Shown one piece after another: positions 21,748-31,797 of a stretch of 64,000 nucleotides of DNA. A model generated the notes under the pieces. That model saw only the letters and a program-made list of their open reading frames with translations. It did no database searches and was not told the DNA's origin. The position numbers and the translations under genes were made by a program. Source of the DNA: Pseudomonas mendocina (GTDB lineage Bacteria > Pseudomonadota > Gammaproteobacteria > Pseudomonadales > Pseudomonadaceae); NCBI RefSeq assembly GCF_900636545.1, contig NZ_LR134290.1, forward strand, positions 2,356,001 through 2,420,000, given 5' to 3'. Position 1 is the first letter of the stretch. Each line of letters begins with the position of its first letter.

Positions 21748-23594
21748 TATTGCTTCGCCTCTTCGGTAGCTTGCTGCTGGGCTTCGCTTGGCTCTTCGAG
21801 GCCCGGGCGCACCCACCAGGTGTGCAGACCGATATCGTAGAGCGGTGTCACTTTCGGGTGTTCGAAACGGTTCCAATAGGCGACGCGCCAGGTCTTGATA
21901 TGCCAGTTGGGGATTACGTAATAGCCCCACAGCAATACGCGGTCCAGCGCGCGGGTATGGGCGATCAGGTCCTGTCGCGAGTCGGCGTTGATCAGTTCTT
22001 CGACGATCTGGTCGATGGCCGGGTCCTTGAGACCTATGTAGTTGCGGCTGCCAGGGTTGTCGGCGCTGGAAGAGTGCCAATACTCGCGCTGCTCGTTTCC
22101 TGGCGAGTTGGACTGGCCGAAGCCGCCGACGATCATGTCGAAATCACGCGAGCGCAGGCGGTTGATGTACTGCGAAACGTCGACGCGGCGAATCACCATC
22201 TCGATGCCGAGGTCGGCCAGATTGCGCTTGAAAGGCAGAAGAACGCGCTCGAACTCGGTCTGTGCCAGGAGGAACTCGAAGCTCACCGGCTGGCCATTGG
22301 CGTCGAGCATGCGATCACCTTCGATGCGCCAGCCTGCCTGTTGCAACAGCTGATAGGCGCGGCGCTGCTGCTCGCGAATGATGCCGCTGCCGTCGGTGAC
22401 AGGTACGCGGAATTCTTCGTTGAATACTTCAGCCGGAATCTTGCCGCGCAGTGGTTCGAGAATCGCCAGCTCGCTTTCATCGGGCAGTCCGCGTGATCCC
22501 AGTTCGGAGTTGTCGAAGTAGCTGCGGGTGCGGAAGTAGGCACCGTTGAACAGGCGTTTGTTGGCCCATTCGAAGTCGTACAGCAGGCCCAGGGCTTCGC
22601 GTACGCGGCGATCCTGGAACTGCGGGCGGCGGGTGTTGAAGATGAAACCCTGCATTCCGGTCGGGTTGCGGTTCTGGATTTCTTCCTTGATCAACTGGCC
22701 GTTGGCGACTGCCGGGGTGTTATAGGCGGTGGCCCAGTTCTTCGCGCTGGTCTCCAGCCAGTAGTCGAATTGGCCGGCCTTCAGCGCTTCCAGAGCCACG
22801 GTGTTGTCGCGGTAGTAGTCGATCTGGATGGTGTCGAAATTGTAGAAACCGCGGCTCACCGGCAGGTCCTTGGCCCACCAGTCCTTGACGCGCTCGTAGC
22901 GAATGCTGCGACCGGCCTGGACCCGGCCGACCTTGTATGGGCCGCTGCCCAGAGGCGTCTCGAGATTGCCCTTGGCGAAGTCGCGCTCGGCCCACCAGTG
23001 TTTGGGCAGTACCGGCAGCTGGCCGACGATCAGCGGTAGCTCGCGATTGCCGGCGTGCTTGAACACGAAGCGCACGCTGTGTGGTGACTCCACTTCCACC
23101 TGCTCGACGTCGGCGTAGTAGCCGCGGTACATCGGCGCGCCTTTCTCCATCAGGGTGTCGAAGGTGAACTTGACGTCCTCGGCGGTGATCGGCGTGCCGT
23201 CGTGAAAGCGCGCTTCCTTGCGTATCAGGAAGCGTACCCAGGCGTTGTCGGGCGCCTTTTCGATCTTCTCTGCGACCAGGCCATAGGCGGTGAATGGCTC
23301 GTCCATGCTCTGCACTGCCAGGGTGTCGTAGATCAGGCCGATCTCGTCGGCGGCAACGCCCTTGCTGATGAACGGATTCAGGCTGTCGAAACCGCCGAAC
23401 CCTGCTTCGCGGAACGTGCCGCCCTTGGGCGCGTCGGGGTTGGTGTATTCGAAGTGAGTGAAGTCGGCGGGGTACTTGGGCGGCTCATCGTAGAGGGTGA
23501 CGGCATGTTTGGGAGCCGCGAAGGTGAGGCCGGCCAGGCCGAGCAGGATGAGGCTGCTACCGTGGAGCAGGAAACTGCGCAGCGGGTGGGTCAT
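21747..23594 (-). CDS. YejA-like extracellular solute-binding protein, copy 2
   Basis: A 615-residue periplasmic SBP_bac_5 protein of the YejA type, which captures peptides for import. The signal peptide ends LAGLTFA-AP. Family landmarks include [32 protein letters not shown], and the C-terminal WNRFEHPKV region. It is clearly paralogous to the next gene upstream (same landmarks in the same order, similar length). The start overlaps the stop of that copy as ATGA. The C-terminus ends in a Glu/Gln-rich tail. Confidence 0.9.
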   Translation of the reverse strand: MTHPLRSFLLHGSSLILLGLAGLTFAAPKHAVTLYDEPPKYPADFTHFEYTNPDAPKGGTFREAGFGGFDSLNPFISKGVAADEIGLIYDTLAVQSMDEPFTAYGLVAEKIEKAPDNAWVRFLIRKEARFHDGTPITAEDVKFTFDTLMEKGAPMYRGYYADVEQVEVESPHSVRFVFKHAGNRELPLIVGQLPVLPKHWWAERDFAKGNLETPLGSGPYKVGRVQAGRSIRYERVKDWWAKDLPVSRGFYNFDTIQIDYYRDNTVALEALKAGQFDYWLETSAKNWATAYNTPAVANGQLIKEEIQNRNPTGMQGFIFNTRRPQFQDRRVREALGLLYDFEWANKRLFNGAYFRTRSYFDNSELGSRGLPDESELAILEPLRGKIPAEVFNEEFRVPVTDGSGIIREQQRRAYQLLQQAGWRIEGDRMLDANGQPVSFEFLLAQTEFERVLLPFKRNLADLGIEMVIRRVDVSQYINRLRSRDFDMIVGGFGQSNSPGNEQREYWHSSSADNPGSRNYIGLKDPAIDQIVEELINADSRQDLIAHTRALDRVLLWGYYVIPNWHIKTWRVAYWNRFEHPKVTPLYDIGLHTWWVRPGLEEPSEAQQQATEEAKQ

Positions 23595-25420
23595 CGAGCG
23601 TTCTCCGTGGGCTTCAGCCACCAGGTGCGCAGGCCCAGGGTGTAGGGCGGCGTGGTGACGAAGGCGAACCGGTTGCGGTACGCCAGGCGGTGATAATTGA
23701 TGTACCAGTTGGGAATGCTGTAGTGCTGCCAGAGCAGAACCCGATCCAGAGCGCGAGTGGCGGCGATCTGTTCGTCGCGGGTCTGCGCCGAGAGCAGCTT
23801 GTCGATCATCTCGTCGACAACCGGGTCGTTGACGCCCGCGTAGTTCTTGCCGCCCTTGATGTTCACCTGGCTGGAGTGGAAGTACAGCGACTGTTCCAGG
23901 CCTGGGCTGAGGGTTTGCGGCAGGGTCAGCAGAATCATGTCGTAGTCGAACTGATCGAGGCGTTGCTTGTATTGAGCGCGGTCGACGGTGCGCAGGTTGG
24001 CGCTGATGCCGAGGCTGGCGAGATTGGCGACGTAGGGCTGGAGAATGCGTTCGAGGCTGGGGTTGACCAGCATGATCTCGAACTCCAGGCGTTGACCACG
24101 CGCATTGCGCAGCTCCTGGCCGGAGGTCTTCCAGCCGGCGTCGGCCAATAGACCGAGGGCGCGGCGCAAGGTTTCCCGAGGTATGCCGCGGCCATCGGTT
24201 ACCGGTTGTTTCGGCGCCTCGGTGAACAGGCGAGCGGGCAGCTTGTCTCGGTGACGCGAAAGAAGCAGCCATTCGGCGCCCTCGGGCTTGCCGGTGGCCG
24301 AGAACTCGCTGTTGGGGTAGTAGCTGGCCGCCCGCACATAGGCGTTATTGAACAGGGTGCGGTTGGTCCACTCGAAATCGAACATCAGCCCCAACGCCTC
24401 GCGCACGCGGCGGTCGCTGAACAGGGGGCGGCGGGTGTTCATGAACAACGCCTGGGTCTGTGTCGGGATCTGGTGTGGAATCTCTGCGCGGACCACATCG
24501 CCGCGGGTAACGGCCGGGAAGCGATAGCCGTTGCTCCAGTTCTTCGCCTGATTCTCGATGTAGAAGTCGAATTCGCCGGCCTTGAAGGCCTCGAAGGCGA
24601 CATGGTTATCGCGGTAGAACTCAACTTCGACACGGTCGAAGTTGTACTTGCCGCGGTTGACCGGCAGATCCTTGGCCCACCAGTCCTTCACCCGCTCGAA
24701 CACCAGGCGGCGGCCCGGCACCACCTGGACGATACGGTAGGGGCCGCTGCCCAGCGGGGCCTCGAAGGTGGTGCTCTTGAAGTCGCGATTCTTCCAGTAA
24801 TGCTGCGGCAGCACCGGCAGCTCGCCCAGGCGCAGGATCAACAGCGGATTGCCGGCGCGCTTGAAGACGAAGCGGATGCGGTGACGACCGAGGATGTCGA
24901 CGCGCTTCACTTCCTGGAGGTTGGTGCGGTACTGCGGATGGCCATCATTGCGCAGAAGGCGATAGGAGAAGGCTACGTCATAGGCGGTGATCGGCTTGCC
25001 ATCATGAAAGCGCGCTTCGGGGCGCAGATTGAACACTACCCAGCTGCGATCCTCGCTGTACTCGACGCTCTTGGCGATCAGGCCATAGCTGGAGGCGGGT
25101 TCGTCGCCCGAGGGGTCGTAGGCGCCGGTACCGACCATCAGGGGTTCGTTCAGCTCATTGGCGCCGTACTGCAGAAAATGCGCGGTCGAGATCGGGCTGC
25201 TGCCCTTGAGTGTGTAAGGGTTGAGCGTATCGAAAGTGCCGGACGCCATGATGCGCAACGTCCCGCCTTTGGGCGCGTCGGGGTTGACCCAGTCGAAATG
25301 ACTGAAGCTGGCAGGGTACTTGAGTGTCCCGAACTGGGCGTAGCCGTGGCTTTCGCTGATAGTCGCAGAGGCGGGAAAGCTCAAGGCCAGGCTGAGGAAC
25401 AGCAGGAGGAGGGGACGCAT
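23591..25420 (-). CDS. yejA: YejA-like extracellular solute-binding protein, copy 1
   Basis: A 609-residue periplasmic binding protein, first gene of the Yej-type operon. The signal peptide is LLLLFLSLALSFPASA-TI. Shared landmarks with the next copy include [37 protein letters not shown] and [16 protein letters not shown]. Having both copies joined by an ATGA overlap suggests a tandem duplication kept for different peptide preferences; which copy matches E. coli YejA better cannot be judged by eye. Confidence 0.9.
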   Translation of the reverse strand: MRPLLLLFLSLALSFPASATISESHGYAQFGTLKYPASFSHFDWVNPDAPKGGTLRIMASGTFDTLNPYTLKGSSPISTAHFLQYGANELNEPLMVGTGAYDPSGDEPASSYGLIAKSVEYSEDRSWVVFNLRPEARFHDGKPITAYDVAFSYRLLRNDGHPQYRTNLQEVKRVDILGRHRIRFVFKRAGNPLLILRLGELPVLPQHYWKNRDFKSTTFEAPLGSGPYRIVQVVPGRRLVFERVKDWWAKDLPVNRGKYNFDRVEVEFYRDNHVAFEAFKAGEFDFYIENQAKNWSNGYRFPAVTRGDVVRAEIPHQIPTQTQALFMNTRRPLFSDRRVREALGLMFDFEWTNRTLFNNAYVRAASYYPNSEFSATGKPEGAEWLLLSRHRDKLPARLFTEAPKQPVTDGRGIPRETLRRALGLLADAGWKTSGQELRNARGQRLEFEIMLVNPSLERILQPYVANLASLGISANLRTVDRAQYKQRLDQFDYDMILLTLPQTLSPGLEQSLYFHSSQVNIKGGKNYAGVNDPVVDEMIDKLLSAQTRDEQIAATRALDRVLLWQHYSIPNWYINYHRLAYRNRFAFVTTPPYTLGLRTWWLKPTENAR

Positions 25421-25567
25421 CGGGCGTGAGATCCGATCCTTGGCGGCGTTTGGGCTTCTGGGGCAGTACAGTAACAGCTTGTCTGGGCAGGAAAAAGAGC
25501 GCTGTGGCGAGTGAGCAGTAGCGGCACTTTGGCATACACTTCATGGACACACCATGAGGGTACGAAA

Positions 25568-27010
25568 TTGTCGGAACGAAGCCATGGTTTGCAGTCATGG
25601 ATCGATCGCCTTAACCAAGCCGAACTGCCCGCACTGGCTGCCGTGGTGCAGGATCTGCAGCGCCTTGCACAGCAGGATTCTGCTTCGGTGCAGCAATTGG
25701 CTGATGTGTTGCTGCGTGATGCGGCACTGACCAGCAAGGTGCTGCGGGTCGGAAACAGCGTCTACTACAACCCGTCCCAGGAAACCATCAAGACCATCTC
25801 GCGAGCCATCGTGCTGATCGGCTTCGACAACGTGCGCCTGATTGGCCTGTCGGTAAGCCTGATCGATGGGTTGCTCACCCGGGCACCGCGCGAACAATTG
25901 CAGGAGCTGCTCGCGCGCTCCTTCCACGCTGCAGTACAGGCGCGCAACATCGCCGGTTACGTGCTCTCCAAGCATGCCGAGGAGGTGTTCATCGCCGCCT
26001 TGCTTCATCATCTGGGCGAGCTGGCGTTCTGGGGCTGTGGCGGCGAGCAGGCAGACGAGCTGGCTGCAGCTCTGGCGCAACCGGGAGTAGAGGTCGATGA
26101 GGCAGTACGCGAGGTGCTCGGCACCAGCTTCCGTCAACTGACCCAGGGGCTGGTAAAGAGCTGGAATCTCGGTGAGACCGTCAGTCTGGCCCATGCTGGC
26201 GTCAATCAACATGACCCGGCGGCGTACGCCGTGCAGTTGGGTGTGCGTATCAGCGAGGCCGCTTTGCAGGGCTGGGAGTCGCCGGAGATGGAGGCGGTGC
26301 TGGCGAAGATGGCGGCATTCGTCGATCTCAGTCCCGAGGACGCGCTGCAGCAGGTGCTGGCCAGCGCCGACGAGGCGGTGAAGGTCGCCTCGACCTTCGG
26401 TGCCAGCAAGCTATGCCGGCTTATCCCCAATACCGATCCCGAGCAGATTCGCCTGCAGCAGGAAGAGCGCAAGGCGCGTCTGCTGCAGCCCGATCTGCTG
26501 GTGATGCAGCAGGCGCTACAGGATCTCGGCCTGATGATCAGCGCCCGGGCCGATGTCGGTCTGGTGCTCGATACCTTGCTCAAGGGCCTGCACCGTGGCG
26601 CTGGACTGGAACGGGTGATGCTAACGGTGCTGGCCGATGGGCAAAGCCGCTTTCGCGTCAAGCGCGTGGTTGGCGACAAGAGCGAGCAGTGGCTGCAGGA
26701 TTTTGTCTTGCCGGCCGAGCAGGCGGAGCAGCCGCACATCTTCAGCTATGCGCTGCGCCATCGTGAAGCGATCTGGATGGGTGTGCCTGCCAGCTACAAC
26801 CTCGCCGAGCTGGTGACCCAGCCGATCCGTCGCAGTCTGGGCAATGGCATGTTCTTCATCGCGCCGATCATTGCGGGTACACGTGAGATCGGCGTGCTTT
26901 ATGCCGACAGTCGTTTGTCGGGGCGAGCGCTACGGCATGAGCAGTTCGTCGCCTTTCAGCGCTTCACCCAGCTCACCGGGCGCTGCCTGGAGGCCATCAG
27001 CAAGCGCTGA
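25568..27010 (+). CDS. HDOD and GAF domain regulatory protein
   Basis: About 480 residues. The N-terminal half is an HDOD domain (LPALAAVVQDLQRL...DAALTSKVLRVGNS...AIVLIGFDNVRLIG), a non-catalytic relative of HD phosphodiesterases used in signalling. The C-terminal third is GAF-like (VGLVLDTLLKGLHRGAGLERVML...APIIAGTREIGVLYADSR). No output or DNA-binding domain is seen. TTG 25568 is chosen because GAGGG lies eight bases upstream; GTG 25511 is the alternative and would add 19 residues. Divergent from the peptide transporter operon and abutting mltD end to end. Target unknown. Confidence 0.75.
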   Translation: MSERSHGLQSWIDRLNQAELPALAAVVQDLQRLAQQDSASVQQLADVLLRDAALTSKVLRVGNSVYYNPSQETIKTISRAIVLIGFDNVRLIGLSVSLIDGLLTRAPREQLQELLARSFHAAVQARNIAGYVLSKHAEEVFIAALLHHLGELAFWGCGGEQADELAAALAQPGVEVDEAVREVLGTSFRQLTQGLVKSWNLGETVSLAHAGVNQHDPAAYAVQLGVRISEAALQGWESPEMEAVLAKMAAFVDLSPEDALQQVLASADEAVKVASTFGASKLCRLIPNTDPEQIRLQQEERKARLLQPDLLVMQQALQDLGLMISARADVGLVLDTLLKGLHRGAGLERVMLTVLADGQSRFRVKRVVGDKSEQWLQDFVLPAEQAEQPHIFSYALRHREAIWMGVPASYNLAELVTQPIRRSLGNGMFFIAPIIAGTREIGVLYADSRLSGRALRHEQFVAFQRFTQLTGRCLEAISKR

Positions 27011-28585
27011 TCAGGGTAGATAGAGTGTCAGCATTTGCCCGGGGCGCAGCGTGCTACTGCGTGGATTCCAGGCTTGCAGACGTTTCAGGTCGATCTTGAA
27101 GCGCTTGGCAATCACGTACAGCGAGTCGCCGTGCTGCACGCGATAGTAGGTGGCCTTGTCCCGCGAGCTGGTGGTGCTGCGCCCATTGCCGGCAACCTGA
27201 GGGGAGCTATCAGCGGCCGCCAGTGTGAGCACCTGGCCGACTTTTAACTGATTGCCTTGCAGCTTGTTCCAGCGTTTCAGGTCATGCACGGCAACCTGAT
27301 TGTTACGGGCGATTTGCCAGAGGTTGTCGCCATTCTGCACGCGGTAGGTGCGACTGGCGACGCTCTGCGTGGTGCTGCGCTGTTGATACAGCGGCTCGTT
27401 TGGCGCCGTGCCGGGTTTGGCAGGTATGGTCAGCACCTGGCCGATGCTCAGGTTGTTGCTGCTCAGACGGTTGACGTCCTTGAGCATGTTCACCGACAGA
27501 TGATGGCGGTTGGCGATGGCATGCAAGCTGTCGCCGGAGCGTACGGTGTAGCTTTGCCAGTCGACCAGTTCCTGCGGTTTCATCAGGGCCAGGTTGGCGC
27601 TCAGCAGTTCTGCTTTCTCGGTTGGCACCAGCAGATGCTGCGGGCCGTCGAGGGTGATGCCGCGTTTGTAGGCGGGGTTGAGCTGTAGCAGTTCCTGTTC
27701 ATCCAGGTCGGCCAACTTGGCGACGCGGGCCAGGTCCATGTGCTGCTTGATCGCGATCTGCTCGAAGTAGGGCTCGTTGGCAATGGGTGAAAGGCTCACA
27801 CCGTAGGCTTCCGGCGTCAGGATTACTTGCGACAGTGCCAGCAGCTTGGGGACGTAGTCTTCGGTTTCCTTGGGCAGCGACAGGTTCCAGTAGTCGCTGG
27901 GCAGGCCGAGCTTCTCGTTGCGTTCGATGGCGCGGCTGATGCGGCCTTCGCCGGCATTGTAGGCAGCCAGGGCGAGCAGCCAGTCGCCGTTGAACATCTC
28001 GTGCAGACGGCTCAGGTAGTTGAGCGCGGCCTGGGTCGAGGCTGTAACGTCGCGTCGGCCGTCGTACCAGTTGGTCTGGCGCAGGTTGTAATGGCGGCCG
28101 GTGGAGGGAATGAACTGCCACAGGCCAACGGCGTGTGCCGAGGAGTAGGCCAGCGGGTCGTAGGCACTCTCGATCACCGGCAGCAGCGCGAGCTCCATCG
28201 GCATGTCACGTTCGGCCAGGCGTTCGACGATGTAGTGAATATAAGGAGCGCTGCGCTCGCTGACAGTGTCGACGTGCTTCGGGTTGCTGGCGTACCACAG
28301 GCGTACGCGTTCGATGCGCGGGTTGATGCCGATTTCGTCCTGCAGCTTGAAACCGTCGCGCATGCGCTCCCAGATATCGCTGTACTCACGTGGTTTGATC
28401 TGGCTGCTGAGCCACTCTGGCTCACGCTCAAGGCCCACGGCGCGAGAGGTGTCTGTCGAGCGGTCCGGGGTGTCGCTGGGTAGGCTCTGACAGCCGGCCA
28501 GGGCTATGCTGCACATCACCGCGAGCGCTCGAACGCCGCGCACCAATGCCTTTATATTCAATGGCTTGCGTGATGATAAAGGCAT
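27011..28585 (-). CDS. mltD: Membrane-bound lytic murein transglycosylase D
   Basis: A 524-residue outer-membrane lipoprotein that cleaves peptidoglycan glycan strands to 1,6-anhydro ends. A signal peptide ends LAGC with Cys32 as lipidation site. The transglycosylase domain has catalytic Glu139 (VIESAYDPLA) and the GLWQFIPSTGR and ALAAYNAGEGR motifs. Three LysM repeats (each starting YTVRSGDSL, YRVQNGDNL or YRVQHGDSL) occupy the last 190 residues and bind the wall. It converges with the HDOD gene with no base between the stops. Confidence 0.94.
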   Translation of the reverse strand: MPLSSRKPLNIKALVRGVRALAVMCSIALAGCQSLPSDTPDRSTDTSRAVGLEREPEWLSSQIKPREYSDIWERMRDGFKLQDEIGINPRIERVRLWYASNPKHVDTVSERSAPYIHYIVERLAERDMPMELALLPVIESAYDPLAYSSAHAVGLWQFIPSTGRHYNLRQTNWYDGRRDVTASTQAALNYLSRLHEMFNGDWLLALAAYNAGEGRISRAIERNEKLGLPSDYWNLSLPKETEDYVPKLLALSQVILTPEAYGVSLSPIANEPYFEQIAIKQHMDLARVAKLADLDEQELLQLNPAYKRGITLDGPQHLLVPTEKAELLSANLALMKPQELVDWQSYTVRSGDSLHAIANRHHLSVNMLKDVNRLSSNNLSIGQVLTIPAKPGTAPNEPLYQQRSTTQSVASRTYRVQNGDNLWQIARNNQVAVHDLKRWNKLQGNQLKVGQVLTLAAADSSPQVAGNGRSTTSSRDKATYYRVQHGDSLYVIAKRFKIDLKRLQAWNPRSSTLRPGQMLTLYLP

Positions 28586-28753
28586 TGGGTTCGGTGGTTG
28601 TCCCGGCGAAAAGGTCGGGCGATTCTAGAAACCGAAGCGGGGGTGGTCAAGTTTTCGCCAGTCTTTTGTGACCTGTATCCATGTCGGGAAGAATCTGTCG
28701 AAAGCGCTGTTCAGCAGTTCTCCAGCGACCCTTGGACCAGGCTTTTCCAGGGC

Positions 28754-29527
28754 TTAGAAACTGTCCTTCCAGGTGCGTAGGCTGGCGAATATCGCGCTCG
28801 GTTCGCTCGATTGCCCGTTTTCGCGTCCTTTTGCCGCAGCGATGATCGAGGGCTCGCGGGTGCGCAGGAACGGATTGGTCGCCAGCTCCAGTTCGATGTT
28901 CGATGGCAGGCTGATACGGCCTTCCGCACGCCAGCGAGTCACTTCGGCCAGGCGTTCGCTCAGGCGTAAATTGTCTGGCTCGACGGCGTGGGCGAAGCGC
29001 AGGTTGCTCAAGGTGTATTCATGGGTGCAGTACACCTTTGTGCGGGCGGGCAAGGCTGCCAGGCGGCTCAGTGACTGGTGCATCTGCTGCGGCGTGCCCT
29101 CGAACAGGCGACCGCAACCACCAGCGAACAGCGTGTCTCCGCAGAACAGCAGGTTTTGTTCGCCATCATAGTAGGCGATGTGGCCGAGCGTGTGGCCCGG
29201 CACGGCCATGACCTGGAAACGCAGACCGAGCACGACGATCTCATCGTTGTCGTTCAGGTCGAGGTCGCGAGCCGGAATCTTTTCTGCCGCCGGGCCGGCA
29301 ACACGTGCGCCAGTGGCGCTCTTCAGCTTCTCGACGCCGCCGACATGATCGAAGTGATGGTGGGTGATCAGGATATCGCTGAGCTGCCACTGCGGGTGAG
29401 CCTCCAGCCAGGCCTGCACCGGCGCTGCATCACCGGGGTCGACCACGGCGCAGCGCCTGGTGTCGGTATCCTGCAGCAGCCAGATATAGTTGTCATTGAA
29501 GGCGGGCAACGCGTCGATCTGAATCAT
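28754..29527 (-). CDS. gloB: Hydroxyacylglutathione hydrolase (glyoxalase II)
   Basis: A 257-residue metallo-beta-lactamase-fold enzyme that hydrolyses S-lactoylglutathione in methylglyoxal detoxification. The binuclear metal motif THHHFDH is at residues 55-61, with later ligands in VPGHTLGH and FCGDTLF. Length is normal. It is divergent from the methyltransferase-like gene, with 72 bases between. The 168-bp gap between it and mltD shows no gene. Confidence 0.95.
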   Translation of the reverse strand: MIQIDALPAFNDNYIWLLQDTDTRRCAVVDPGDAAPVQAWLEAHPQWQLSDILITHHHFDHVGGVEKLKSATGARVAGPAAEKIPARDLDLNDNDEIVVLGLRFQVMAVPGHTLGHIAYYDGEQNLLFCGDTLFAGGCGRLFEGTPQQMHQSLSRLAALPARTKVYCTHEYTLSNLRFAHAVEPDNLRLSERLAEVTRWRAEGRISLPSNIELELATNPFLRTREPSIIAAAKGRENGQSSEPSAIFASLRTWKDSF

Positions 29528-29599
29528 TGCGGGTCGCTAAGCTGTTGATAAAGGTGCATCTTAGACACGACATGCAGAACCTGTCATGCGGAGGCAGCG

Positions 29600-30358
29600 A
29601 TGACTGATGAGGCATTCGCCCAGGCTGACCCGGAGTGGCTCAAGCTCGTCGGCGAGGCGCGCAACTGGCTAGCCGGGCCGCTTGGGCAACTGTTGCTCGA
29701 GGAAGAACGACGCTTGCTGGAGGAAGAGTTGGCACGTTTCTTCGGCGGTTATCTGGTGAGCTTTGGCCCAGGCGCCGAGGGCCCGCCCAAGGCCGGTCAG
29801 ATCCAGCACAACGTTCGCCTTGGCGCGCCGATGCCGGGGGTGCAGATCGTCTGTGAAGAACAATCCTGGCCCCTCGGCGAGCACGCTGCCGATGTGGTGG
29901 TGCTGCAGCACGGCCTCGATTTCAGTCTGTCACCGCATGGTCTGTTGCGTGAGGCGGCCCGCAGCGTCAGGCCTGGCGGACATCTGTTGGTCCTGGGTAT
30001 CCATCCCTGGAGCACCTGGGGTGTGCGCCGCCTGTTCGCTCAGGATGGCCTGGCCAGGGCGCGCTGCATTGCACCCAGTCGTGTCGGTGACTGGCTGAGC
30101 CTGCTGGGCTTCGCGTTGGAGAAACGTCGCTTCGGGTGCTATCGTCCGCCGCTCGCTTCGCTGGCCTGGCAAATGCGCCTGCGGCGAATGGAAAGCTGGG
30201 GCGATGCCTGGCAGTTGCCGGGTGCCGGCTTCTACCTGTTGGTGGCGCGCAAACTGGTGGTCGGCCTGCGCCCCTTGCGGCAGTCGCGCCGTGAGCCAAT
30301 GGGCAAGTTGCTGCCGATGCCGGTGGCCAAGATCAGTCGGCGAGACGTCGACAACTAA
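29600..30358 (+). CDS. SAM-dependent methyltransferase-like protein
   Basis: A 252-residue protein with a class I methyltransferase fold suggested by 'ADVVVLQHGLDFSLSPHGLLREAARSVRPGGHLLVLGIHPWS' around residues 95-137. The motif I glycine loop is poor (VSFGPGAEGPPKAGQ rather than DxGxGxG), so activity is not assured. It lies between gloB and rnhA as in other Pseudomonas. Substrate unknown. Confidence 0.72.
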   Translation: MTDEAFAQADPEWLKLVGEARNWLAGPLGQLLLEEERRLLEEELARFFGGYLVSFGPGAEGPPKAGQIQHNVRLGAPMPGVQIVCEEQSWPLGEHAADVVVLQHGLDFSLSPHGLLREAARSVRPGGHLLVLGIHPWSTWGVRRLFAQDGLARARCIAPSRVGDWLSLLGFALEKRRFGCYRPPLASLAWQMRLRRMESWGDAWQLPGAGFYLLVARKLVVGLRPLRQSRREPMGKLLPMPVAKISRRDVDN

Positions 30359-30399
30359 AGGCCATGCCCAGGCCCGTCAAATCTGTACAGAGTTTATGA

Positions 30400-30852
30400 A
30401 TGTCCGAAACCGATGAAGTGGTGATCTACACCGACGGCGCCTGCAAGGGTAATCCTGGCCCCGGAGGCTGGGGGGCGCTGTTGGTCTACAAAGGCGTGGA
30501 AAAGGAATTGTGGGGCGGTGACCCGAATACCACTAACAATCGCATGGAACTGATGGCGGCGATCGCCGGCCTGATCGCATTGACCCGGCCCTGTTCGGTC
30601 AAGTTGGTGACCGACTCGCAGTACGTGATGAAGGGTATTCAGGAATGGCTGCCGAACTGGAAGAAGCGCGGCTGGAAGACGGCTTCGAAAGAACCAGTGA
30701 AAAATGCCGACCTCTGGCAGAAGCTGGACGAGGAAGTAAATCGTCATCAGGTGAGCTGGCAGTGGGTGCGTGGCCATACCGGCCACCCCGGCAACGAACG
30801 AGCGGACCAGTTGGCCAATCGTGGGGTCGACGAGGTGCGTTCGGCGCGTTAG
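30400..30852 (+). CDS. rnhA: Ribonuclease HI
   Basis: A 150-residue endonuclease that cuts RNA in RNA-DNA hybrids, clearing R-loops and primers. The four acidic catalytic residues are Asp12 ([12 protein letters not shown]), Glu50 (NNRMELMA), Asp72 (VTDSQYV) and Asp136 (ERADQLAN). It is followed 64 bases later by dnaQ in the same direction. Confidence 0.97.
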   Translation: MSETDEVVIYTDGACKGNPGPGGWGALLVYKGVEKELWGGDPNTTNNRMELMAAIAGLIALTRPCSVKLVTDSQYVMKGIQEWLPNWKKRGWKTASKEPVKNADLWQKLDEEVNRHQVSWQWVRGHTGHPGNERADQLANRGVDEVRSAR

Positions 30853-30916
30853 GTCACATGAGTTAATATGCCGCGCTTGAATGTGCGACAACCCGAATAG
30901 ATTGGAGAGGCAAGGC

Positions 30917-31675
30917 GTGACAACCGAGAATACCGTCAAGCGCTATGTGGTGCTGGATACCGAAACCACGGGTATGCCGGTCACCGACGGGCACCGCATC
31001 ATCGAGATCGGTTGTGTCGAGTTGTTGGGGCGCCGCCTGACCGGGCGTCATTTCCATGTCTATCTCAACCCTGATCGCGAGATCGACGAAGGCGCCATCG
31101 CGGTTCACGGCATTACCAACGAATACGTGGCCGACAAACCGCGCTTCCGGGAGGTCGCCGATGAATTCTACGAGTTCATCAAGGGCGCCCAACTGATCAT
31201 TCACAACGCGGCGTTCGACGTTGGCTTCATCAACAACGAGTTCGCCCTGCTGGGACAGAGCGAACGCGCCGACGTCAGTGACTATTGCTCGGTACTCGAT
31301 ACCCTGATGATGGCCCGCGAACGCCATCCGGGGCAGCGCAACAGTCTCGACGCGCTGTGCAAGCGTTACGGCGTCGACAACTCCAACCGCGAACTGCACG
31401 GCGCCTTGCTCGACTCGGAGATTCTTGCCGACGTCTACCTAGCGATGACGGGAGGGCAGACCAATCTCTCCCTGGCGGGTGATGGTGCTGACGGCGATGG
31501 CAGCGGGCGCCAGCAGGCTACGCCGATTCGCCGCCTGGACCCTTCGCGTGCGCGCACTCGCGTCATTCGTGCCAGTGAGGAAGAGCTCGCGGCCCATATG
31601 GCGCGCCTGGCCGTGATCGAGAAATCCGCTGGCGGTCCATCGCTGTGGGCTCAGCTGGAAAAGTCGCCGGAATAA
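30917..31675 (+). CDS. dnaQ: DNA polymerase III epsilon subunit (3'-5' proofreading exonuclease)
   Basis: A 252-residue DEDDh exonuclease that proofreads for the replicative polymerase. Exo I is DTETTGM (Asp14, Glu16), Exo II is HNAAFDVGFINNEF and Exo III is HGALLDSEILADVYLAM. The C-terminal tail carries the alpha-subunit binding region. GTG 30917 has GGAGAGG seven bases upstream; ATG 30881, 12 codons earlier, is an alternative. Confidence 0.95.
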   Translation: MTTENTVKRYVVLDTETTGMPVTDGHRIIEIGCVELLGRRLTGRHFHVYLNPDREIDEGAIAVHGITNEYVADKPRFREVADEFYEFIKGAQLIIHNAAFDVGFINNEFALLGQSERADVSDYCSVLDTLMMARERHPGQRNSLDALCKRYGVDNSNRELHGALLDSEILADVYLAMTGGQTNLSLAGDGADGDGSGRQQATPIRRLDPSRARTRVIRASEEELAAHMARLAVIEKSAGGPSLWAQLEKSPE

Positions 31676-31797
31676 CCGAACAGCGCAATTGCGACCTTTT
31701 GTTATAGCGTGATGCACAGGGGGGTTCCGCCGATCAGGGCGAGCCTCTAACCTGAAGTGATGGGCAGGCCCAGCCTGCCAGCCTTCAGGACGCCACA

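Noticed and set aside
25515..25535. Sigma-54-like promoter before the HDOD gene
   Set aside because: GGCAC and TTGGCA are present but the GG-to-GC distance is too short for a -24/-12 element.
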